DNA of 64,000 bases from Gordonia sp. X0973 (GCF_013348785.1 NZ_CP054691.1:2480001-2544000), one strand, 5' to 3'. Positions 45,950 to 53,437 are shown, counted from the stretch's first letter. The notes: generated by a model from the sequence alone, not told the origin. Made by a program: numbers and translations.

Positions 45950-46776
45950 GTCTCGCCCCCGGCGATGAAGGCTCCCTTCGTGATCGGGATGATCTCCGGC
46001 TTCACGACGTTCCCGTCGATGTGGAGCATTCCGAATCCCTGCTTCCAGTTGGCCGACCCGCCTTTGAGGTACTGCGCCTTCTTCATGTCCATCAGGTTCC
46101 CGACCTCCATCCCGGAGACGTCAACCACCGATCGGCCGGCGTACCCCGACGAGAAGTGCGAGAGCCCGAGTCGGTGGGTATGCCCGCAGACGACTGACTT
46201 CCCGAACTTCTTCGCGGCGTTCAGCGCGGTGGAACCCGAGATCTGCGAGAGCCGGATACCGCCGCGGTGGCCGTGCGTCGACAGCCACCCCGGAGCGATG
46301 TCGTAGAACTCCGGGAGGAGTTCCACGCCGAACCCGTCGAAGTCGAGCAGTACGTCCATATCGAACGCGTTCGACTCCGCGAGCGCGGGTGCGTACTTCT
46401 CGAGGTAGACCCGAGCACGCTCGTCGTGGTTGCCTTCGTGCGCCCCGACCGGACCGTCGTAGACCTTCCGGAGAGGATCAAGAAACTGACGCTTCGTTTG
46501 CTCCGCGTCCTTCTGCACCGACCCCTCGAACTCGCCGCGTGTTCCTTTCGTCCACCGCGACGGCTGAGGGAGATCCAGCAGGTCTCCGATCTGGACAACC
46601 TCGTCGGGCTGCGAGGCACCGATGAAGTCGATCACCCGCTGAGTCGCACGCCGATCGTGGAACGGCAGCTGGACGTCGGGGATGATGACGACCGTCTTAA
46701 CGCCGGGGGTCGACGATCGGCTCGGCACAGCGCGAGCTTTGCCTTTCGACGCCGACGCGTTGCTAGGCTCAGCCAT
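45937..46776 (-). CDS. Calcineurin-like metallophosphoesterase; candidate recombination directionality factor
   Basis: 279 residues. Metal-binding motifs in order: VIIPDVQLPFHD, VQIGDLLDL, GAHEGNHDERA, THGHRGG and VVCGHTHRL. A low-complexity Ser/Ala/Lys N-terminus precedes the domain. In Bxb1, gp47 (a phosphoesterase-family protein, homologue of L5 gp54, encoded among the replication genes) is the directionality factor that switches the serine integrase to excision. Family and position fit, so this is the best candidate here. The enzymatic role is not known. Confidence 0.85.
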   Translation of the reverse strand: MAEPSNASASKGKARAVPSRSSTPGVKTVVIIPDVQLPFHDRRATQRVIDFIGASQPDEVVQIGDLLDLPQPSRWTKGTRGEFEGSVQKDAEQTKRQFLDPLRKVYDGPVGAHEGNHDERARVYLEKYAPALAESNAFDMDVLLDFDGFGVELLPEFYDIAPGWLSTHGHRGGIRLSQISGSTALNAAKKFGKSVVCGHTHRLGLSHFSSGYAGRSVVDVSGMEVGNLMDMKKAQYLKGGSANWKQGFGMLHIDGNVVKPEIIPITKGAFIAGGETWRI

Positions 46777-47191
46777 CCAGAACCTCGGTGTAGGGGGCGT
46801 ATTCCTCGGTCAGTTCTTCGATCCCGGACGCTGGAAAACTGTCCTTCGCCCACACCGCGCCAAACTCGACGCGGAGGTACTCGTCACCGTCGTTGTCGGT
46901 GAACCTCGTCCCTGCCGGGAACTCCCGCCAATCATCCAGCGATAGCGGTTCTGAGAACCCGCCGTTGGCTGATGTCAAGTCATCGCCGCCGAGACGACCA
47001 ATTTCGCGGTCGACGAACCACCTCGCTTTCCGGAGGTCTTCGAGCGGATTACCTTTCACGACGCCGTCGACTCGACACGACCGCGCGATGTACTGCACCG
47101 CTTGGCCGGCGTTCGCCGTCAGCTGCTCGGAGATTTGGATCGTCTCGACGTCGCCGAACTGGTAGTAGCTCGGGTTCAAGCTAGACACCAT
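46769..47191 (-). CDS. DUF3310 protein
   Basis: 140 residues. The N-terminal YYQFGDVETIQISEQLTANA then GQAVQYIARSCR and NPLEDLRKARWFVDREI is the DUF3310 pattern widely found in phage nucleotide-metabolism clusters, often fused to or next to nucleotide kinases. The C-terminal 60 residues are acidic with no known domain. An operator-like site lies inside the coding sequence. Confidence 0.8.
   Translation of the reverse strand: MVSSLNPSYYQFGDVETIQISEQLTANAGQAVQYIARSCRVDGVVKGNPLEDLRKARWFVDREIGRLGGDDLTSANGGFSEPLSLDDWREFPAGTRFTDNDGDEYLRVEFGAVWAKDSFPASGIEELTEEYAPYTEVLDG
46971..46979 (+). promoter_or_regulatory. Intragenic repressor-site copy
   Basis: GATGTCAAG inside the DUF3310 gene, same orientation as the intergenic copies, followed by TCATCGCC as at 41.3 kb. 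No -10 box, so a stoperator-type site rather than a promoter. It may be chance, given its coding position. Confidence 0.45.
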
Positions 47192-47330
47192 CCACCTCCA
47201 ACTCGATCAGCGACCGCTCAAGTGCGCTGTAGATCATGTTGTTGTACTCGTTGGTGAATACGTCGTCGGACGGGGTGACTCCGGTCAGCCGGAACTCAGC
47301 CTCGCCGGTGGTAACGTCGGTAACGCGCAT
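47181..47330 (-). CDS. Small phage protein
   Basis: 49 residues from ATG 47330: MRVTDVTTGEAEFRLTGVTP, ending ERSLIELEVDGV. GAAGTG precedes the start; the stop overlaps the next gene. Unknown function. Confidence 0.6.
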   Translation of the reverse strand: MRVTDVTTGEAEFRLTGVTPSDDVFTNEYNNMIYSALERSLIELEVDGV

Positions 47331-47338
47331 CTGGCACT

Positions 47339-47572
47339 TCAATTGAGAATCCCTTCGATTCGGTCGGGCCTATAACCCGTCCACATGTCGTACGCGGTCA
47401 TCACGACCGGAGCCTCTTTAGCTCCGTATGAATCGGTGAGGACTCGCAGTTCTTCGTCTGAGAGGTCTTCGAGTCGGAACTCCTCGTACGGGATCTCCAG
47501 CTCTTCGAACTTCTTTTTCGTCATCCGGCACGGTTGACAGCTGTCCCGCGTGTAGATGATTGCCTCGGTCAA
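47339..47572 (-). CDS. Glutaredoxin-like protein (NrdH type)
   Basis: 77 residues, thioredoxin fold: YTRDSCQPCRMTKKKFEE has the CxxC site, APVVMTAYDMWTGYRPD the cis-Pro region. It is the likely electron donor for the phage class II ribonucleotide reductase. Coupled to the primase gene by a four-base overlap. Confidence 0.9.
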   Translation of the reverse strand: MTEAIIYTRDSCQPCRMTKKKFEELEIPYEEFRLEDLSDEELRVLTDSYGAKEAPVVMTAYDMWTGYRPDRIEGILN

Positions 47573-48192
47573 CCGACCATCTCCTCTAGGGCCTCTACGC
47601 CCTCTCGTTGCACAAACGACGCGACGTCGTCGCCGTCGCTGAATTTCACTAAGCTGACGTTGTCAAGTTTTCCAGCCAACGAGCGTCCGAACTTCCATCC
47701 GGGCTCGTCTCCGTCGGCGAAGACGACGATCCGCTGATACCCCTCGAACAGCCGATCCCACGAGGGCCTCCACGAAGTGACTCCTGGAACACCGACCGTC
47801 GGAATGACCCGAGATCCGGCGATAGCGTCCAGCTCCCCTTCGGCGATCCCGACGACGTCTCCCCCGAGCGCGGCGGTGTTGTACAGCCACGGTCGATCGC
47901 CGGCGACGGTGTTGTACTTCCCGTGTCCTTGGTGGTCGTGGTCTTCGAGGCACCTAAACCGGATCGAACAGCAGTCACCAGGCCGCAGGTAGGGGATGGC
48001 AAGGGTGCCCCGAAGATGGCTATGCTCAGGAAGCGGTTCATCCACGTACCCGAGCGCGTACCGCTCGATCCCGTCGACCAGCAGCCCGCGGGTTCGCAGA
48101 TACTCCTCGGCGGGACTTCCCGGCATCGACGCGATGTACCTCGACGTCGCTTCCCGGAGCGATCTCCTGGAGTCGGCGCTGAGCTTCTTCAA
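47569..48192 (-). CDS. DNA primase, TOPRIM (catalytic) part
   Basis: 207 residues from TTG 48192. GLLVDGIERYALGYVDEPLP and TLAIPYLRPGDCCSIRFRCL precede the TOPRIM core VGIAEGELDAIAG (Glu), PTVGVPGVTSWRPSW and IVVFADGDEPGWKFGRSLAG (DxD-type). It lacks the zinc finger, which is encoded in the overlapping upstream frame. The split is known in Cluster A phages. It makes RNA primers with the DnaB-like helicase nearby. Confidence 0.9.
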   Translation of the reverse strand: MKKLSADSRRSLREATSRYIASMPGSPAEEYLRTRGLLVDGIERYALGYVDEPLPEHSHLRGTLAIPYLRPGDCCSIRFRCLEDHDHQGHGKYNTVAGDRPWLYNTAALGGDVVGIAEGELDAIAGSRVIPTVGVPGVTSWRPSWDRLFEGYQRIVVFADGDEPGWKFGRSLAGKLDNVSLVKFSDGDDVASFVQREGVEALEEMVG

Positions 48193-48394
48193 ACGAGATT
48201 CCCTCCTCGTGCCGGATGATCGAAATCGAGTCGCCGCGGACGTCGCAGACGAAGCAGTTCCACCCGTCGATCGACTCGTTCAACGATCCCGATTCGTGTT
48301 CGTCGTTGTGGAACGGGCAGAGCGCCGGCGTCCACCCCCACCTGTTGATCGGCGGAATCCAACCGGGGTAGTAGTGCTTGATCGTCGAGATCAC
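48038..48394 (-). CDS. DNA primase, zinc-finger part
   Basis: 118 residues from GTG 48394. The CHC2-type zinc finger is ALCPFHNDEHESGS followed by WNCFVCDVRGD; the helical segment ISFEEAQRRLQEIAPG follows. The last 50 residues, where it overlaps the TOPRIM frame by 155 nt, turn Arg-rich and unconserved-looking. Either two separate proteins are made or a +1 shift before the overlap end joins them. Confidence 0.82.
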   Translation of the reverse strand: MISTIKHYYPGWIPPINRWGWTPALCPFHNDEHESGSLNESIDGWNCFVCDVRGDSISIIRHEEGISFEEAQRRLQEIAPGSDVEVHRVDAGKSRRGVSANPRAAGRRDRAVRARVRG

Positions 48395-48600
48395 GAGAAG
48401 GTGACTTGCTTGTACTTCCCGGTGGTGTATTTGTCCGGGTTCCAATCGCCGCCGACGCAGAAATACCCGACACCATCTCCGAAGAGGAACCCGCCATTCT
48501 GCCGGATGTAGAATTCAAAAACCCCGTCAAGGTTCTTCGCGCGAACGAGTTGGTTGAACGGGACGTTCTCCCACCCGGTGTATTTCGTCTTTTTGCTCAC
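48391..48600 (-). CDS. Hypothetical phage protein
   Basis: 69 residues; beta-rich and aromatic (VFEFYIRQNGGFLFGDGVGY, WNPDKYTTGKYKQVTFS). GTGA/ATGA couplings at both ends. Unknown function. Confidence 0.7.
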   Translation of the reverse strand: MSKKTKYTGWENVPFNQLVRAKNLDGVFEFYIRQNGGFLFGDGVGYFCVGGDWNPDKYTTGKYKQVTFS

Positions 48601-49049
48601 GCTGCCTCCTTCAGATGGACGGGAGCTACGCGCTTCCCGATTACGCCGAATGCCGGCGGTTGTTGTAGATAGCTGATTGCTCGCTCGAAGAACTCGACGT
48701 CGTCTCGAGCGTGTCCAAGCACCCCGCGGTTACACGACTTACACAGCAGGCCGCGGACGTATCCGGTTTGGTGGTCGTGGTCGACCGCCAACTTCCGGAC
48801 TTTCCCGTTAGCGCGTCGGCAGATGTAGCAGAGCCCGCCTTGCGCTTCGTAGATCGCGTCGTACTCGTCGACCGAGAGCCCGTACCGCTCCATCCACCGC
48901 TTCTCGCGGGTGGCGGCTGCTCTTTCGTCTCGTCTTGCTCGGAAGTGTTCACCACACCGATTTCCCGGTGCCGGCTTACCGTTCCGCTGGATGTAGACCT
49001 TCCGGCGGTTGGGGTTGCCCTCCGCTGCGCAGTCGATGCACTGCCCCAC
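48597..49049 (-). CDS. Recombination endonuclease VII
   Basis: 150 residues. Core LCYICRRANGKVRKLAVDHDH with TGYVRGLLCKSCNRGVLG is the endonuclease VII family: two CxxC zinc pairs and the catalytic VDHDH. It resolves branched DNA during replication or packaging. First gene after the promoter at 49066-49096. Confidence 0.92.
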   Translation of the reverse strand: MGQCIDCAAEGNPNRRKVYIQRNGKPAPGNRCGEHFRARRDERAAATREKRWMERYGLSVDEYDAIYEAQGGLCYICRRANGKVRKLAVDHDHQTGYVRGLLCKSCNRGVLGHARDDVEFFERAISYLQQPPAFGVIGKRVAPVHLKEAA

Positions 49050-49065
49050 TCTCCCTCACCCCCTC

Positions 49066-49096
49066 ATTATAACATCGTTGTTCGTATGATGTCAAG
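49066..49096 (-). promoter_or_regulatory. Strong leftward promoter with embedded repressor site
   Basis: Minus strand TTGACA (49095-49090), 18-bp spacer, TATAAT (49071-49066): full consensus. The -35 overlaps GATGTCAAG (49088-49096). It would transcribe endonuclease VII, primase, glutaredoxin and onwards. Confidence 0.72.
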
Positions 49097-49131
49097 TCAC
49101 CGGCACACGAAACGTCGCAGATTACCAACTA

Positions 49132-49470
49132 CTACTTGCAGACGACCGAAGCGACCTCGCGGTTGAACGACACCACACGCCCATCAACCGAGATCCGACA
49201 CCACAGCTCCGATTTGGTATCTCCGCTGACCGCGTAGATCGACGGGTTGTCGGAGTTGGTAGTTCGCTGACGGAGATGCCCGCGGAACGAAACCGGCTTC
49301 GGCTCCGGACCGATGAACCACCCGTTGTCGACCTCGCCGCCGGCCTCGTAGAGCGTCGGCTTCATCTTCGGCTGAACGACGAACTCGTTCACCACGCCGA
49401 TCCCTACCGCGATCGCGACCGCACCAACCACCGACGCCGCTGCTACGGCGATGTCCTTCTTCGAGGTCAT
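49132..49470 (-). CDS. Membrane-anchored phage protein
   Basis: 112 residues. N-terminal helix VAAASVVGAVAIAVGIGVVN with a short basic lead, so an N-in single-pass anchor; the outer part is beta-rich (KSELWCRISVDGRVVSFNRE) with two cysteines. Possibly a superinfection-related envelope protein, but this is speculation. Confidence 0.72.
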   Translation of the reverse strand: MTSKKDIAVAAASVVGAVAIAVGIGVVNEFVVQPKMKPTLYEAGGEVDNGWFIGPEPKPVSFRGHLRQRTTNSDNPSIYAVSGDTKSELWCRISVDGRVVSFNREVASVVCK

Positions 49471-50270
49471 ACGAGATCCTTCAGCTGCATTCGGTCTCCG
49501 TCGAGTTCTAGTTCGGCTGTCATCCTACCCGTCGGGTCCGACTTCGATCCGCGGTTCTTCACGAGAGACACCACCAGCATGTCCGGCGAGAACTCCCCTA
49601 CCGCCTGCCGTTTGTGGACCGTCAACACCATCTGCGGAACTCGACCGACCTGCCCCTTCAGACCGCTAAGCGGGATCGCCGTCACGCCGTCGTTGTGGGG
49701 TCCGGTTACGTGGTGGGTCGCGATGACGCACGCGCCGGTCCGTCGAGCGAGACCGTTGAGGTGGTCGAGCAACGCCTCCAGCCCGCCGAACGGATCTTCC
49801 TCGTTGCCGGCGAAGCCGCTGAGCACGTTCGTCAGGTTGTCGATGACGACTACCTCCGGCTCCCACAAATACGCCTCGTAGAGCGCGTCGATCTCTTCGT
49901 CGATGTCGTCGAGCGTCGGCTGAGCGTTGAAACTCCAGTAGATCGGAGCCCGCTGCACCTCGTCGCGGATCTCGCCAGCGATGAACTCCGCCTTCGTATC
50001 AGCGAGCGGAGCACCCGTCAGGATCGACGACGCCCGACCGATCTGCTCGGTCGCGTCGGAGTCGGCGGAGAAGTACATCGTCCGTACTCCAGCTTGCAGC
50101 GCGTACGACAGCGCGAGCGCGGACTTCCCAACGCCAGGAGCAGCGGCGATCATAGCGAGCTGACCGCGGAGGAACCGAGCACCGATTCGGTCGAAGGACT
50201 CCCACACCGTCGGCAGCGGTTCGCCTGCGTGGCCGCGGACGTTCCGACTCTGCCGGACGCTAACCACCAC
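49467..50270 (-). CDS. DnaB/RecA-like replicative helicase
   Basis: 267 residues, RecA-fold ATPase: Walker A IAAAPGVGKSALALSYA, Walker B EVVVIDNLTNV, sensor ACVIATHHVTG and SLVKNRGSKSDPTG near the C-terminus. The short single-domain form is typical of Cluster A DnaB-like helicases. GTG 50270 overlaps the upstream gene by 11 bases. Confidence 0.9.
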   Translation of the reverse strand: MVVSVRQSRNVRGHAGEPLPTVWESFDRIGARFLRGQLAMIAAAPGVGKSALALSYALQAGVRTMYFSADSDATEQIGRASSILTGAPLADTKAEFIAGEIRDEVQRAPIYWSFNAQPTLDDIDEEIDALYEAYLWEPEVVVIDNLTNVLSGFAGNEEDPFGGLEALLDHLNGLARRTGACVIATHHVTGPHNDGVTAIPLSGLKGQVGRVPQMVLTVHKRQAVGEFSPDMLVVSLVKNRGSKSDPTGRMTAELELDGDRMQLKDLV

Positions 50271-50442
50271 CGTCGCTTACCTCCTCCGTTGTTATCTTGT
50301 CGAACTGCTTTACGCCTTTGACGACCGTGTCGATTCCGATCTGGTGGGCATCTTCAAGATGAAGACTCTCGACAAAGACCACCGCCTGCCCATTCTTGAA
50401 CTCCAGTTCAACCCTGAACTTCCGAGGTCGTCTAGTCACCAC
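50260..50442 (-). CDS. Small phage protein
   Basis: 60 residues from GTG 50442 (a second GTG follows directly), with GGAGG nine bases upstream inside the pentapeptide gene. Sequence RRPRKFRVELEFKNGQAVVF, then an acidic tail. Unknown function. Confidence 0.6.
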   Translation of the reverse strand: MVTRRPRKFRVELEFKNGQAVVFVESLHLEDAHQIGIDTVVKGVKQFDKITTEEVSDGGG

Positions 50443-50443
50443 C

Positions 50444-51208
50444 TCAGTAAGCCTCCGCTTCCTCTTTGGTGATGAAGAAGTGGATGCCCGGAGCGCACTC
50501 GTCCCATCGGTCCTCTCCCCATCCGTTGTCGGGGGTGACCGTCTTCCCCACGTTGTAGATGAAATCGGTGTCGTGGACGCTGCGCGCTGAGGTGACGGGT
50601 TTGCCGTCGGCGTCGTAGATACCGAGCACGACAGCGCGGTCGGCGCGGCACTTCCGCCCAGTCGAATGCGATCGGCGGGCATCGGCGGGAATCTCCAGCT
50701 TGACCAGAACCGACCGATGCGGGTACTCGGCGGAACAAGCCTTCTTCCACCCGACCAGCGTCCCCTCCGGAAGGTGCGAGAGCTGGGCGAGCGGCAGCGG
50801 ATCGAGGTCCGCGCCGTAGAGGTCCGCGCCGCGGAGGTTCGCGCCGCAGAGGTCCGCGCCGTAGAGGTTCGCGCCGCGGAGGTCCGCGCCGCGGAGGTCC
50901 GCGCCGCAGAGGTCCGCGCCGCGGAGGTTCGCGCCGCGGAGGTCCGCGCCGTAGAGGTCCGCGCCGTAGAGGTCCGCGCCGCGGAGGTTCGCGCCGCGGA
51001 GGTTCGCGCCGCAGAGGTCCGCGCCGTAGAGGTCCGCGCCGTAGAGGTCCGCGCCGTAGAGGTCCGCGCCGTAGAGGTCCGCGCCGCGGAGGTTCGCGCC
51101 GCGGAGGTTCGCGCCGCGGCTGGCTGCTTCAACGACCGCCGTACGGACGTCGTTTGCGTTCGACGCGGTGTAGATCGTCACTCCGCTGACGGTTTTGATC
51201 TCGATCAT
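50444..51208 (-). CDS. Pentapeptide-repeat protein with C-terminal domain
   Basis: 254 residues. A short N-terminal region ([20 protein letters not shown]) is followed by about 21 perfect A(D/N)LxG pentapeptides (residues about 32-137), which fold into a right-handed quadrilateral beta-helix. The C-terminal 115 residues ([34 protein letters not shown]) look like the DUF5758-type domain often found beside phage pentapeptide repeats. Some pentapeptide proteins mimic DNA and inhibit gyrase (MfpA/Qnr), which is a possible role here. Confidence 0.9.
   Translation of the reverse strand: MIEIKTVSGVTIYTASNANDVRTAVVEAASRGANLRGANLRGADLYGADLYGADLYGADLYGADLCGANLRGANLRGADLYGADLYGADLRGANLRGADLCGADLRGADLRGANLYGADLCGANLRGADLYGADLDPLPLAQLSHLPEGTLVGWKKACSAEYPHRSVLVKLEIPADARRSHSTGRKCRADRAVVLGIYDADGKPVTSARSVHDTDFIYNVGKTVTPDNGWGEDRWDECAPGIHFFITKEEAEAY
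50808..51127. repeat. 15-bp coding tandem repeat array (about 21 copies)
   Basis: Near-identical 15-mers of the form GAGGTCCGCGCCGTA (varying TCC/TTC and CGG/CAG/TAG) encode the pentapeptides. Nucleotide identity between copies is far higher than protein constraint needs, pointing to recent slippage or unequal exchange. Copy number is probably variable between relatives. Confidence 0.9.
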
Positions 51209-51234
51209 GTCTTCCTCTATTTCTCCCTTTGTAT

Positions 51235-51243
51235 GATGTCAAG
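51235..51243 (+). promoter_or_regulatory. Repressor-site copy upstream of the pentapeptide gene
   Basis: GATGTCAAG between the exonuclease stop and the pentapeptide start. The 18-bp position downstream holds the Shine-Dalgarno (AGAGGAAG), not a -10 box; a stoperator-type copy. Confidence 0.55.
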
Positions 51244-51245
51244 CA

Positions 51246-52097
51246 TTAGGCCGCACGAAAATCGCAGGAGGATGCGACGTCGCAGAATCGGCACTTGGAG
51301 GGGTCAGGCTTCGGATCAAACCTCTCGTTTTGGATGTTGTCCTCCAGCTCTTCGAACTCCTCCGCCACCCGCGCCGGCGTCCACTCCGAGATGTCGTACT
51401 CCAGCGTCGGTTTGCCGGTCTTCGTCATGAAGTAGTCGCCCCGCGTCGGCTGCTCGACGTCGTACTCCTGCGCGATCGCCGCGGCGTACACCCCGAGCTG
51501 GAAGTCGTCCCCCGGCGTGTTGCCGGTCTTGACGTCGCGGACGACCAAACCTTCTTCACCCTCGACGACGAGGTCGATGAAACCTCGAACTGGAACGCTG
51601 CCGAACGTGGTGTTGAATCCCAGCTCCGACGCAACCTTCCCCGGAGACTCGTGGCCGTTGTGGTCGACGGTCTCATCACACCACCCCGGCGGGGTCTCCC
51701 ACATCCTCTCGTTGGGGTGCTTCTCCGCCCAGTCGATGTAGCGGTTGATGTGCTCACGAGCGAGATCAAACCTTCTTGGGAGGTCGTCGGTAGCTCGGTA
51801 CGGACCGCTCGACTGCCACCAATCGAAGTTCGGTGTCTCCGCGGTGTACTTCGACACCTCGCGGTCGTACGACGTCGCAACCACCGCCTCCGCTTCCTCG
51901 CGGCTCATCGTGCGGCCCGACTTCTCCCACCGCTCCACCCCTTCATGGACAGCCGACCCCATCGGGAGCCACGCCGCCGGCTTCTGCCAAACCTTCTTGA
52001 TCCGAGCGAGGTAGTAGGACTGCGGACAGCGGTCGTACTGGTTCCGCTGCGAAACCGACCTGTACGCGGGCGGTTTCGCTTCAACCTCGACGCTCAC
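51246..52097 (-). CDS. Cas4/RecB-family exonuclease
   Basis: 283 residues from GTG 52097 (GTGA overlap). N-terminal Cys in QYDRCPQSYYLARI, motif MGSAVHEGVERW, nuclease residues in RGFIDLVVEGEEGLVVRDVK (D, K), QLGVYAAAI (motif QxxxY), and the C-terminal cluster CRFCDVASSC give the four Fe-S cysteines. It probably processes ends for recombination or replication. Not linked to CRISPR here. Confidence 0.92.
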   Translation of the reverse strand: MSVEVEAKPPAYRSVSQRNQYDRCPQSYYLARIKKVWQKPAAWLPMGSAVHEGVERWEKSGRTMSREEAEAVVATSYDREVSKYTAETPNFDWWQSSGPYRATDDLPRRFDLAREHINRYIDWAEKHPNERMWETPPGWCDETVDHNGHESPGKVASELGFNTTFGSVPVRGFIDLVVEGEEGLVVRDVKTGNTPGDDFQLGVYAAAIAQEYDVEQPTRGDYFMTKTGKPTLEYDISEWTPARVAEEFEELEDNIQNERFDPKPDPSKCRFCDVASSCDFRAA

Positions 52098-52402
52098 GCC
52101 CACAGCTCCGCGATCGACGACTCCCCGACGAACGGGGTCCTCTCGACCTCGTGGTGATCAACGAACGTCGTGTGGATGTGACGCTGACATCCGCGCTTGC
52201 AGACGAGCCCCACCGCCTCGACGTACGCTGCGTCGTTGGTGCTGACCAACGTGGATCGAGCAATGACGAACCCGCCACCGTCGGGCAACTCGTCGACCGC
52301 GATCAAGCCTTCAACCTCGTAGTGGCGGATCACCCCGACGAGGTCTGCGTCCTCGACGTCGTCAATCCCCGGCGTGTCGGTCGCGGCGGGCGCACTCAGC
52401 AT
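52094..52402 (-). CDS. Hypothetical phage protein
   Basis: 102 residues; GGGFVIARSTLVSTNDAAYV and VCKRGCQRHIHTTFVDHHEV, where CxxxCxxxH and HH could bind metal. Just downstream of the repressor gene. Unknown function. Confidence 0.72.
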   Translation of the reverse strand: MLSAPAATDTPGIDDVEDADLVGVIRHYEVEGLIAVDELPDGGGFVIARSTLVSTNDAAYVEAVGLVCKRGCQRHIHTTFVDHHEVERTPFVGESSIAELWA

Positions 52403-52415
52403 GTGTTCTCCTTGT

Positions 52416-52922
52416 TCAGTACGTTGCGGAAGTTGGTGGCAACTTCCATATCTTGTTCCGACCCTCGTCGGTAAGCCGGATGTCGTCGTTCACTCGCAAC
52501 ATCAGGTCTCCGTCTTCGGGTAGCCGGTCAGCGTATCGGTACCCCCCGACACTCGAGTCGCGGTTCGGTGGGATGGACGGGTCGAACTCAACCACCAGGT
52601 TGAAGTCCCGCAGCCTGCGGTGGAAGCTCTTCAGCCGCGATAGCGCGTCGTCGCTCATACCTCTACCGCCGGTGACGACCCACTCCGCGTGGTGGCGGAG
52701 ACATTTGTCGATCGCCGACCGCTGGAAGTCGGTTGACACCTTCCACGGGAAGTGATCGCGCTGAACCTGCGCACGCGGCGTCAACTTCCCGCCGTAGGTG
52801 TGGACGATGTACGAGATGTAAGCTCGTGTAACACCGAACTCGCGGGCGATTTCGGATTGATTCATCCCCTTCGCCTTTAGGTCTTCGACGTCCTGTATCG
52901 TGATAATCGGCTGTCCGGCCAT
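52416..52922 (-). CDS. Immunity repressor (L5 gp71-like)
   Basis: 168 residues from ATG 52922 with AGGAGAAGG upstream. A helix-turn-helix, LKAKGMNQSEIAREFGVTRA and YISYIVHTYGG (residues about 13-43), is followed by LTPRAQVQRDHFPWKV, the conserved joint of Cluster A repressors. The C-terminal half carries YRYADRLPEDGDLMLRVNDD. In L5 such a protein binds single asymmetric operator and stoperator sites as a monomer. Here the dispersed GATGTCAAG sites are the likely targets. Confidence 0.88.
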   Translation of the reverse strand: MAGQPIITIQDVEDLKAKGMNQSEIAREFGVTRAYISYIVHTYGGKLTPRAQVQRDHFPWKVSTDFQRSAIDKCLRHHAEWVVTGGRGMSDDALSRLKSFHRRLRDFNLVVEFDPSIPPNRDSSVGGYRYADRLPEDGDLMLRVNDDIRLTDEGRNKIWKLPPTSATY

Positions 52923-52962
52923 GCCTTCTCCTATACTTCGAGTTGCTAACCTTTCGTGTCTG

Positions 52963-52991
52963 ATTATACTTGACTTCGGCCGAACGATCAA
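52963..52991 (-). promoter_or_regulatory. Promoter of the repressor gene
   Basis: Minus strand TTGATC (52991-52986), 17-bp spacer, TATAAT (52968-52963), 41 bases before the ATG. The spacer end reads GTCAAG against the -10, part of the operator core, so weak self-regulation is possible. Confidence 0.6.
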
Positions 52992-53003
52992 CTGTAGTGT
53001 ATG

Positions 53004-53192
53004 TCAGCGACCCCGGATCAGGTGCGTAATTTCGCATATCACCCAAACCGGGGTCCACGCGCCGCAGCTGAGCACGATGAACACCAGATGCGCCGTCCGA
53101 GCGGGTGGCCGCGACCGCGGCGACTCGACGAAGTACACCGACTGGAGTCGGTGTTGATCGAGCGGGTCCACCGGGCTCAGGTGGTGGTACAT
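53004..53192 (-). CDS. Small phage protein with hydrophobic C-terminus
   Basis: 62 residues from ATG 53192 after GGGGAGAAGG. Ends with HLVFIVLSCGAWTPVWVICE, a probable membrane helix. It starts about 15 nt after the inferred start of the promoter at 53214-53244, so it is the first gene of that transcript, ahead of the repressor. Unknown function. Confidence 0.55.
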   Translation of the reverse strand: MYHHLSPVDPLDQHRLQSVYFVESPRSRPPARTAHLVFIVLSCGAWTPVWVICEITHLIRGR

Positions 53193-53213
53193 ACCTTCTC
53201 CCCTCATGCCTTC

Positions 53214-53244
53214 ATTGTAACATCATCCCATGGCCGATGTCAAG
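53214..53244 (-). promoter_or_regulatory. Leftward promoter with embedded repressor site upstream of the immunity region
   Basis: Minus strand TTGACA (53243-53238), 18-bp spacer, TACAAT (53219-53214); -35 within GATGTCAAG (53236-53244). Transcription would run through the small membrane gene into the repressor gene, giving a repressor-sensitive second promoter for it. Confidence 0.68.
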
Positions 53245-53393
53245 TATCGGACTACAGCATACCTTCTTGGGTTGGTAGTTTCGCTGTGAGGCCGCAGAAC
53301 TGCGTTGGTGCGCGCGAGGGTGTATCGCGGTCGAGAGCCGTAGAGAGGTTGGCGGTCGGCGGCGAGGTTCCCGCGGTAGCGTTTCATATTCAT
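53223..53393 (-). CDS. Possible 56-residue basic protein
   Basis: ATG 53393 follows GAAAGGT; product MNMKRYRGNLAADRQPLYGS continues basic to TSAMG. Its 3' end runs through the operator/promoter at 53214-53244, which makes a coding role less sure. It fills an otherwise empty 200-bp stretch. Confidence 0.3.
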   Translation of the reverse strand: MNMKRYRGNLAADRQPLYGSRPRYTLARTNAVLRPHSETTNPRRYAVVRYLTSAMG

Positions 53394-53437
53394 ACCTTTC
53401 ATTCGGTTGTCTAGTTTCCAACCCTCGCCCCTTGCGC

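Noticed and set aside
47661..47667. TGTCAAG inside the primase gene as another repressor site
   Set aside because: It lacks the GA before TGTCAAG and the following TCA; too weak to count with the others.
50808..51127. Regular 15-bp repeats seen as a possible CRISPR array
   Set aside because: There are no spacers; the units are contiguous codons of a pentapeptide-repeat protein. The nearby Cas4-like exonuclease is a phage replication gene without cas partners.
52992..53414. Plus-strand open frames opposite the region upstream of the repressor
   Set aside because: They run against the direction of the arm, cross the operator promoter and lack ribosome binding sites.
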